From contig GG745344.1 of NCBI GenBank assembly GCA_000151295.1, positions 6,688 through 46,563 of the forward strand: a stretch of DNA of 39,876 bases, given 5' to 3'. Source of the stretch: Allomyces macrogynus ATCC 38327. Its lineage: Eukaryota > Blastocladiomycota > Blastocladiomycetes > Blastocladiales > Blastocladiaceae. The notes below the pieces were generated by a model. The model searched no databases, was not told where the DNA came from, and was given only the letters and a program-made list of their open reading frames with translations. Shown here one piece after another: positions 31,445 through 39,876 of this stretch. How positions within the stretch are numbered: position 1 is the first letter of the stretch; every line of letters begins with the position of its first letter. The translations under genes and the position numbers were made by a program.

Positions 31445-32257
31445 TACAAAACGTCAAGAGCTATCGATTGATGGCAAGCACGACTCTTGAGGGTGTCTGA
31501 TTCGCGCGCTGGTGAGTGCTTTACATGACATTTCACGCACACAAGCACTGCCAACGCACAAACCCCACCACCCCAGACCCGCCAAATGGCCCGGCAGAGT
31601 CTCACCAGTACAAAAGCATGCATAACGTCAAGGGACATTGATTGATGATAAGCACAAGCCTGGGAGATGCCTGGTTCGCGGTCTGGTGAGTGCTTTACAT
31701 GACTGAAAGCATCATGTGAGAACAGCCACAGCTATGATGCACAGCCAACTGCCCAGCTGCAAAAATCTGAAATGACTGAAAAAATCGGCGAGCTCACTTG
31801 TACAGGGGTAATGTGGGGCGCTCTTTTCAATGATATCAATGAAATTGCTGAACCATGTTGGGAACAGTGATGGACCAGCAGTGGCCCAAAACGACAAAAT
31901 AATTGGTTCTGATTCAGATTATGAGCGAATTTCACGCTTGGCGCGCTTGTTGCTGCGAGTTGCTCTGCAGTAGGTCCATAGGCCAAGCGGAAGTTGGCAT
32001 TGTGGCCCAGGTTCATTTGGTGATGCTGAGAAAGGAGAAGATGCATCCGAATGGGCAGCTTGTTGTTTTGGGGGTGCTCACAGGTGCTGGAGGGCAGTCG
32101 GGCAAGTGGGGAGGACAAGTTGACGCTGAAAGGTTGAGGAGGAGATTTGTTTGAATGGAGAAGAGGAGTCGCCTCTGAACACCATCCTGTCTCCCAAATC
32201 ACTGATGGCAAGGAGCGCGCACAAAATTGAGAAACATAACAGTGTACATTTTCTCAT
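31445..32257. other. Intergenic region right of the duplication
   Basis: No gene was recognised. It is lower in GC than its surroundings and carries two diverged direct repeats (31452-31529 and 31625-31702). The last part is probably the 3' flank of the Sec7/BIG gene on the minus strand. Confidence 0.55.
31452..31702 (+). repeat. Diverged direct repeats of about 78 bases, 173 bases apart
   Basis: Both copies start CGTCAAG, continue with 'ATTGATG...AAGCAC', and end with 'GGTGAGTGCTTTACATGAC'. They lie at 31452-31529 and 31625-31702. The first begins only eight bases after the border of the 3.1-kb duplication. No coding potential is apparent. Confidence 0.75.
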
Positions 32258-35200
32258 TTAGCTGACCCAAAGCGAGTCGAGAACGTGTCGCATCACCAGC
32301 TGAAGGAAGGTCGCAACAGCGACGCGCGCTGCTGGTTCATCATCTTTGACAATGTCGATCCCAAGCTGGAAAAACGGCTTCATGAGCAGCGCAATCGCCG
32401 TCTTACCCGGGATGTTGAACGCAAGGTCGGCGAGCCGCGTGTAGAGCAGCGCGACGTTGGGAGCAATGAATGTCTTGGTCTTGATGGAGAGGGCTGAGGA
32501 CGTGGTCGTGGCTGGCAGCTGCAAAAACTCATGCACCACGTCCTCGCCCGCGTCGCGCAGCGACCGCAGGTACGGCAACTCTTGCCGCTCAAACCCTTGG
32601 AGAATGCAGCACAGGCACATGATCGTGAGCGCCGTGCCGAGCGACTCTTGCCGGAGCAAATTGGGCGGGTTCGACGTGAGCCCGGCCTTCCAAATGCGCG
32701 AACGCAGCTCGTTGTTGTTGTTGAACGACATGGCAAAGTCGCGCGAGGCCTTGAGGAACGGGAGCGCGCCCGTATAGAACTCGAGCGGCACGGCCGCGTG
32801 GTGCGCGCCGAGGAACGGCTGTAAAATCGACAAAATCGACAAGTGCACCGCGCACATCTGCGTCACGTACGGGAAATCGGCCGGGTCGAGTGCGGTCGGG
32901 TCGTCTGACGGCGCGCCAGGGCCGCGCACACGCTCGAGATCCTTGGGCAGCGTCTGCTGTGCCATCGCGACCATGCACGCAATGACGAGGGACCACGACG
33001 TGCCGAGATCCGAGCGGGAAAGCGCCGCGTGCTGCGCGTGCGAGGATGGGGAGCCATTCACCGTGGGCGCAGGTGCTGTTGCCGGGTCGCTCGCCTCGCT
33101 CGCCGGATTTGCGCTTGTCGGTAGCGCTCCGTTGGTGGTTGCGCCGGCCGAATCCGTTGCCGCGGCGGCAGCGTGGTCGTGCTCGTGCTCGCACTCGGCC
33201 GCCGTCGCTAGGAGGTGCTTGAGCACTTCCTGGAAACACACGACGGCGCACTGCGCGACCGTCTCGCTGCGCTGCACGGCCGAGAGCTCGAGTACTTGAC
33301 AAAGACCGCGCAGCACCTTGGGCTCCATGCCCGCCATCCACAGCCGCACAAACTGCTGCAGCGCTTGCACCCATACGACATCGAGCCGGTCATTCTCGCG
33401 GAACAGCGGCAGTAGAACGCGCTCGACAATCGCGTCCGTATCGCGGTCGTCGCAGCCCGCGAGCAAGTGGAACAGCGAATCGGTCGCGCGACTGCGCATT
33501 GCGAGCTGCTGGTGCTGCAAGATCACCTGCACGACGCCGCACAGCACGGTGATCCGGTCGCTTGGGACCGATACGAGCAGGTCGAGCAAATTCGTCTTTT
33601 CGACGACACAGCACGCGCGCGCCAGGCACTCAATGTAGTCGACGGTTACGTGCTGGTTCTGCAGCTCGGCAAAGTGCTGGAAGACGAGCACGAGAATCTG
33701 CTCGGTCATGGCGAAACCAATGCCGGCGTTGAGCACGGGGAACACGCCCTTCCAGCCCGACTTGAGGTTGCGGAACCGCGCCTGGATCAGCTGGTGCAGC
33801 GACGTCAAGATAATCTCCTGCAGCGCCGCACCCTTGACAACCGTCATCATCGTGTGGAACGGGCGCATAAACTCGAGTTGCGAGTTGAAGTGCGCAAGCT
33901 CGTCGCGCTCGAGAAACTTGGACGTGAGCTGCCGCAGCGAGTCGACGGCAAACGTGGCAATGTCATCGTCGAGCTGCACGACCTCGACAAAGTGCTCGAG
34001 AATGATCGGGAAAAACTGGTTGAACTCGAACCGAATGCGATTGAAGTTGTAGTAGGCCACCTCGACGAGCCGCTTGAGCGAGTAGGACCGCTTTTCCGCG
34101 ACTTCGGTGCGCGACACGTTGCAGAGCGCCGTAATGAAATGCACGAGCGCCGGTGCCGGGATCGCGGCCGTGCTCGTGAAAATGCAGTCGATCAGGACCG
34201 TCGTGTCGTTGGACACGTCAGTCGACCGCTTGTCGAGCTCCGACAGACCCTGCAGCACGACCTGCCACGACTCGTTGATCGACGGCGCCAGCGAGTGCGC
34301 GACCTGCACAAGCGTCGCCACGGCCTGCATGTCGAGCGCCGACACGACCGCAGCGGCGTTCGCGGCATTCGACGACGACGGCGAGGCAAGACTCGACGAC
34401 TGCATCGTGAGCCCTGTGAGCTGCGCCAAGGCCTCGAGCGACTCTTGCCGCTCCTCTGAGAGCGCGAACCGCGTCGCAATCTGCAGCGCCGACCGCAACC
34501 CTGCGTAGCTCTTGGCCGGAACGAGGCACTGCAGAATCGACCGGAACGACCCTTGGAAAATGAGCCGCGCGTAGTCAGGCAGCTCAGCCGTCTTCCACGC
34601 CGACACGTCCTTGGGCACCTTCATTTTCTGCTGCGACCGCTTTTCAATGACGTGGCTCTCGCGCCTGTAGAGCTCCTTGCGCTGGTCCTCGTCCTCGGTG
34701 ACCTCGCTGGGCACGTCTTCCAAATGAATCTCGTTGGCACGGATCTAATTGTGCGAGAGTGCGGGCGGGCCAGACGTGAGTCGGCATGAGCTGCGCATCG
34801 GAACCAGCAGCTAGGGAGCCACGTACGTCGTCGTAGATCTTCATGAAGTACTCGTCCGAGAGCGCCTGGCTGTCGGTGATGCGGCGGTTGTTTTTCAAAA
34901 AGTCGTCCTCGGTCATGCGCTTCTTGACTTGCTTTGAGTGCAGGTCCGTGTTGAGCATGATGACCGAAACTGTGAACAAGACGCGCATCTACGTATCAGA
35001 CAACAGGACCGCAGCCATTCGCGGCAAACAGCGAGACGAAGTCGAACGTACACGCGAGTGCATAGGCCGTGTCGGCATTGGAAAACACGTCCGGGTTATC
35101 ACCGCAGTACTTGTCGGCAAATTTTTCCATGAACCGGTCAATCTTTTGCGCCTCGCCCGGCAGCCGGAACAGCGCAAGGAAACTGCGCAGCGCATCGACA

Positions 35201-37207
35201 AACTGGAGCCTGTGGAAATCGAGCGCGTCGACAAACGCGTGCATGACGGACAGCTGGTCGAGCTCGCCGAGAAACTCGCCGAGCTTGCTCTTGGACGGCG
35301 GGTTCGCGTGCAAGAAGGCGGCCAGCGCGTGCGCGTCGTTGCGCGGGACCACATCAAACGCAAACAGGTAGTCGATGCCCTTTTGCGGGCTCTGGTTGAA
35401 CAGTTCGAGCCCGTGCTTGGTGTGCTGCTTCATTTGGATCACGCTCTCCTCGGACGCCTTGCTCTCGGTCGGGCCGACACCGAGTTCTGTTGGGCTGGGC
35501 GTCGGCTGCCCGTCCTCGCCGAGCGGCGACGCACTGGTGCGGCCGTTGATTGGCGACATCGGGTGCGTCGGGACCATCCAACCCGCGAGCGATCTCAGCA
35601 CGCCCTCGAGCACGGCGAGTGCCGGCGCCGGTTGTGTCGCGTACGCCTGGCAGCACCGGTGGAGGAGGTCCTCGATACATGACGGCATGTGCAGGTCGCA
35701 GTCAAAGTTGACGTAGAGGTCGACGAGCGTCTGCGGTTGCGTGCACCAGAGCGCGAGCGACTGGAGCAGGTGCTGCTTGTGCTGGAGCGTCGCGTTGCCG
35801 GCGAGCACGGGCAGGTAGACGTCGCACAGGAGCACGGGGATCTGCGGCTTGAACAGGTGCCGGTGCTGCGTCAAGATGAGCGAGAAGAGCGAAAGCGAGT
35901 TTTCAAACAGGCCGGCGTGGCTCGACGTCGCGTTCTTGGAAATGGCAACGCACAGATCGCCGCCCTGGCTCGTCAAAATATCGGCGACGACGGGACACTT
36001 GGCCTGGCTCAGCTGGTTGAGCATGGTCATGAGCAACTCGAGAGCGAGCAGTCGGCAGCGTACGGTCAAGGGTGACGGCTCCGCCGAGCTGCCACCGCCG
36101 TCGCGCTCGGCAAACGTTTTCGCCGCAAGCTTGCACAGCGCGCGGAACGATATGAAGGCATCGCGCGCGTTTTGCGGTGACAGGTCGGCGACGGTGCGCA
36201 ATACGACCGACGAGAGAATCTGCGTGAGCGCCGCGCGCGCGGTCGTGACAATGTTCTTGTTGCGCGAGTAGAGAAAAAAGTTGAAGCACGTCTGCAACGA
36301 CTTGAGCAGCGACACGTCGTGCACCTGCAAGCTCGGCAGCGTCGTCGCGGTCAAGATGACCTTGATGACCTGGATGTGGATCGCCTCCTCGGCGCCAATG
36401 CTCTGCGAGAGCGGCGCGAAGCAGCTCGCGCTCGCGGAAATGACGTCTTCGAGCAGCATGCGGCGCGCCGGAGCTGTCGCACCGGTACTCGGCACCTCGG
36501 CGAGAATAGCCGACGGAATCGCGGGCGTATGGCTGCCGATTGCATCGTCACCGCCGCCTGGGGCGCTGATCATGTCGTCATTGGAAGTACTCGTCGTCGC
36601 GTCGAGTTGCAGAACCGTGCCCGCGGGAACCGTGTCAGCATCGGACGCCGATCCAGACGAGGACACGGCCGTTGGCGAGAGCGTCGGCGATTTAGCCGCA
36701 CTGGGCGTGCCAACAGCATCGGCCACCTCTGACCCGGGCACTGGTCCGTTGAGCAGACCCATGGCGAGCAATTTCTGCACGGCATCAAGCGCCAGCTCGC
36801 GAATGCGCGGGTTGTGGCGCACGTCGAGGGCGAGACGCAGCGGCGCAAACAAGTCGACGGGCGGGATGATGGGCTCAGGTGCGGTTGCGTTCGAGTCGGC
36901 CGATGTCGGGTCTGCAATCGGCAATGGCGTCGAGGGGCACGGTCAGCGAATAGTGCCGAGTGGAGAGGGTTGGTCCGGGGAGCGAGAAGAGCATGCCTTT
37001 CAACGCAGCGCTCGCCGGGAAGCTGGGCAGCGTCGGTAACGTCGAGAGTGATGGCACGCCGACAGAGTCGAGGCGCTTGGTCAGCGCGGCAAAGGCGTCG
37101 ACGACATCCTTGTTCTTCTTCGCGTAGGACGACGGGAACTCAGCAACAATCTTGTCGTAGAGAGCGCGCACGGCGGCAGGCGACGTGGGCGAGGCCATTC
37201 CTGACAT
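32258..37207 (-). CDS. Sec7/BIG-type ARF guanine-nucleotide exchange factor
   Basis: These large factors activate ARF GTPases at the trans-Golgi for vesicle coat assembly. Exons: about 37207-36925, 36924-35052, 34969-34827 and 34744-32258; the introns at 34970-35051 and 34745-34826 (82 nt each) restore frame. The product has about 1600 residues. A DCB domain lies at the start (LFAPLRLALDVRHNPRIREL). The HUS region has LYVNFDCDLH. The Sec7 domain has SPQKGIDYLF, the glutamic-finger motif RLPGEAQKIDRFMEKFADKY, CGDNPDVFSNADTAYALA joined to FSVIMLNTDLHSKQVKKRMT, and KNNRRITDSQALSDEYFMKI. Long helical HDS repeats follow. The N-terminal piece (MSGMASPTSPAAVRALYDKI) and the main exon are in different frames around 36915-36945; the only GT..AG there (29 nt) does not restore frame, so a base error or an unseen exon is likely. 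The Sec7 domain is complete. Confidence 0.92.
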
Positions 37208-37758
37208 GGTCGTAGCAGCGTGCGAAAAGCACCCGACGGCACGCGTGAGCCGGCGTGATGGTGCGCGTGAGGAGTTGTCTCGGCGTCGGCCGTGGTTGTG
37301 CTGGCCGTGGTTACTGGAGATTGCTTGATGGCGTGCCAAGGTCAATGGCAAACGGCGGTGGCTGGCGAGCTGGTCCTCGAAGAAATCGTTGCCGGCGTGC
37401 GGATCAATCCAGTCGTGTGGTCCGAGGCAGGCGCTTGCGGCGGGTTGCGGCAAGTTATGTGCGCGAGCAGCGCGCCGGATAGCGCACGGCGACGGAGTCC
37501 TCGATGGGCAGCGGGAGCGTGCTCGACCGTCGCCATGCTGGCCGATCAGGTGTCGCCGAGTTGCCAACACGTCGGATCATGAATGATCTGTGCTCAGCGA
37601 AAGCGCGATCAGGCCTAAAGTACGCGGCAATATCCAGTGTTGTTTATTTGTTCCTCACGTCTCGTTACTCTCCGCGCTCCCTTCCGCGGTCTGTTCGGGC
37701 ACTCCGTTCCGTTTCTCTCCATTGCGCCCTTGCTCCCTCGACGACGACTTGCTGCACC
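37208..37758. promoter_or_regulatory. Divergent promoter region, Sec7/BIG and NIPA-like genes
   Basis: About 550 bases separate the divergent start codons. No coding feature is convincing. The 100 bases before 37759 are rich in C and T (TCTCGTTACTC, CCCTTGCTCCC), as expected of a fungal promoter and leader. Confidence 0.5.
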
Positions 37759-39876
37759 ATGCTCCGCGACGCTCGACCACCCGACCCGCGCCCGCACCGC
37801 GCTGTCGTGCACCGTGTCGGTAACCACCACCGCTGCCGGCTTCATGGCCTCTGGGCTTTCGTCGGCACCGCCATGCTCGTCTTCCTCGGCCTCGCCCCCG
37901 CTGTCGCCTCTGCCTACACAACAACCAACTGCACCACGGCCGCAAACTGTGCCGGCATCTTCTCCACCGGCGTGCCCACTACCTGTGTCGCCGGAACGTG
38001 CCGTCCTGTCGCTGCTCCGGGCGAGTACTGCACGGCGCATTCTGACTGCGCATCGTATGTTGTACTCGGGACCAACGCGTGCACAGCCTCGTGCGACGTC
38101 GACGCGCCGTGCGGTGCCGCCGTACCCGTCACGGGACTCGCGCCACGGTGCTGTGCCGGGATCCCAACGGGTACCGCGTGCGATACATCGGTAACCGCCG
38201 GCGTCGATCCGTGCGCGCGCGGGCTCGCGTGCCTCGCGGCCTCGTCGGCGACAAGCCGGCCGCCGGCCCGCGGCGCGTCATTGTCGCTCGCCGACCGATG
38301 GGCGCCGCTAATCTTGCCCAGGCGCGCGCTCACCACCAAGTCGTCGGGGCAACAAGTCTTGCTCGGTGGCAGCAGTGGTGGTGCCGCGCCAGCCACGCAC
38401 CACCACCCGCACCGGTCGTCGCTGATTGGGATGCTTGATCCATACAATGATGACAATGACGACGACACTGACGACGAGGGCGACGCATTCGGCAACAGCT
38501 ACGAGCCGTACACCAGAAAGCACGGCTCGCGCGACTCGACCGTCTGCACCAAGCCAACCAGCACACGGTGGATCTACGGCGTCATCATCAGCGTGGCCGG
38601 CAGCATCGTGCTCAACGTTGGATTGAACTTGCAAAAGTACGCGTTTCGGAAAAACGAGGCTCTCGACGCGTCGCTGCGCAAGCCTGTCTTCAAGATGCCG
38701 GTATTGTCTCTCTTCGCGCATGCGCGTCCCCCATCCGATCCATATTCTCATCTGCCGTCGTTCTCGTTTAGATGTGGGTCCTCGGCTTTGCCATTTGGCT
38801 CTGCGGCAAACGTCGCCAGCTTTGTCGCGCTCTCCTTTGCCGCGCAATCGCTCATTGCCGCGCTTGGCGCCGTCTCGCTCCTCTCCAACGCTGTCGCGGC
38901 CCCACTAATCAACAAGGAGCCCTTTGGCATCCTCGACGCGATCTCAATCACCTTCATTTCCGCCGGCACAGTGCTCGTCGTTCTCTACTCGAACCACGAC
39001 GAGACGGCACACAGTCTCTGCGCATTGCTCGCCTACTACTCGCGCACGAGCGTCATCATCTACCTCGGCGTCATGGGCGGGATCGCGCTCGTCCTGTGGG
39101 TGTTTATCAAGATCATGGAATCGAACCAGGCGCGGCTCGCGCAGCGGCAGCTGTTCACGGTCGTGCCCGAGGACCAGTTGCCGCCGCACCTTGCGCACGC
39201 CGTGGCCGCCGCCGCGGCGACGGGATCCAGCTCGGCTCTCGGCGGTGCGCGGGTCGCGCCGGTCAAGGGCGGTAATGTCGGATCGTCGGCGACGCTCCCG
39301 CCGCCGCACCTGCACACGAGCACGAGCCCAACGTCGTCGACCGACCCGATCGCGACCGCAAACAACCGAGCGCAGCGCCGGTGCTGCAGCACCAACCGGT
39401 GGCTGCAAGTCGACGCCAACTCGCCGGCGCTGCAGTACATGCTCCCGTTTGCCTACGCCGGGATTGGCGGCGTCATGGGCGGTTTGACGGTGCTCTTTGC
39501 CAAGTCCGCGGCGGAACTGGTCGTCACGTCCGTGGCCGGCAGCAACCAGTTTGTCTACTACCAAACGTACTTAATTCTCGGCGGCATCTTTGTCACGGGG
39601 CTCGGGCAAGTGTTCTACATCAACGAAGGGCTGCGGCGCTACGATGCATTGTTGCAGGTGCGTGGCGCTCTTCTCTCTCCACCCGCTTGTCCGATATCTG
39701 ACCTGACTGCCCGTACGCACCGCCCAGATCCCGTCCTTCTACGTCGTCTACACGCTCTGCGGCATCTTTTCCGCGGCCGTCTACTTTGACGAACTCTCGT
39801 CCATGTCGAGCGACCAGCAGACCATGTTTGGCGTCGGCGTCGGGCTCACGTTCCTCGGCGTGCTTTGCCTGACGGG
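37759..39876 (+). CDS. NIPA-family (DUF803) magnesium-transporter-like protein with Cys-rich N-terminal ectodomain; partial, one frame break
   Basis: NIPA proteins are multi-pass membrane proteins linked to magnesium transport. Exons: 37759-38700, 38772-39657 and 39728 to beyond the window; introns 71 and 70 nt. The ATG lies in CACCATGC. Residues about 31-52 form a signal peptide or membrane segment (LWAFVGTAMLVFLGLAPAVA). Residues about 58-160 hold 14 cysteines (for example CVAGTC, CTASC, RCC). An acidic linker (DPYNDDNDDDTDDEGDAF) leads to the NIPA core: WIYGVIISVAGSIVLNVGLN, LQKYAFRK, WVLGFAIWLCG, NVASFVALSFAAQSLIAALG, INKEPFGILDAISITFISAG, then VIIYLGVMGGIALVLWVF, a Ser/Ala/Pro loop, and MLPFAYAGIGGVMGGLTVLF. 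The frame slips by one base at AAA (38808-38810), between LCG and NVASF. The final exon reads IPSFYVVYTLCGIFSAAVYF. The C-terminus is outside the window. Confidence 0.85.

Noticed and set aside
33467..34459. Plus-strand frame of 330 codons opposite the Sec7/BIG gene
   Set aside because: Arg/Leu/Glu-rich antisense of a conserved exon; the minus strand carries the family motifs.
1..39876. Bacterial features: operons, Shine-Dalgarno sites, CRISPR arrays, phage or insertion sequences
   Set aside because: The DNA is eukaryotic, with spliced genes; no spaced identical repeats of CRISPR type and no transposase or reverse transcriptase were seen.

Overview
The window is nuclear DNA from a GC-rich fungus. 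Genes are broken by many short introns of about 61-86 nt, most starting GTACG, and the proteins are typically opisthokont/fungal: PKA catalytic subunit, Cdc25-type RasGEF with an SH3 domain, Mis12/Mtw1 kinetochore protein, Sec7/BIG ARF-GEF, CNT nucleoside carrier and NIPA-type transporter. High GC, polyadic homopolymers and an ITFG2 (KICSTOR) homologue, which yeasts lack, point to an early-diverging, probably zoosporic fungus. Blastocladiomycota such as Allomyces is my best guess, but this is inference. The 100-base N block at 28245-28344 is an assembly gap.

Layout, left to right. 1-2637: no gene recognised. 2638-4138 (+): PKA catalytic subunit, four exons, followed by a decayed PKA fragment near 5480-5770. 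6628-8336 (-): concentrative nucleoside transporter. 10664-14108 (+): Ser/Pro-rich protein with two YLEWC repeats and an F-box/LRR-like C-terminus; its 5' part has frame problems. About 14804-17008 (+): ITFG2-like beta-propeller protein, seven exons. 17.0-21.0 kb: a graveyard of decayed pieces of the ITFG2-like gene and the RasGEF gene in both orientations. 21012-25155 (-): intact RasGEF, five exons, about 1279 residues. 25730-26798 (-): Mis12-like protein. 26996-27084: a CA microsatellite. 27421-28244 (+): an Ala/acid-rich protein cut by the gap.

Right of the gap, 28345-31444 repeats 16518-19617 almost perfectly (offset 11827). It is either a very recent segmental duplication or an assembly duplicate. 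At 31445 the sequence turns unique, with two diverged 78-bp direct repeats, and leads to the Sec7/BIG gene (32258 to about 37207, -). The last gene is a NIPA-family transporter (37759 to beyond the window, +) with an unusual cysteine-rich secreted-type N-terminal domain.

Several products belong to nutrient and growth signalling: Ras activation (RasGEF) and PKA are successive steps of the fungal Ras/cAMP pathway, and ITFG2 acts in amino-acid sensing to TORC1 in animals. Clustering is not operonic and may be chance. Single-base frame breaks in the 10664 gene, the 27421 gene, the Sec7 N-terminus and the NIPA gene suggest either draft-level sequence errors or allele decay. Exon boundaries were read by eye from splice signals and family alignment in memory; no database search was run.
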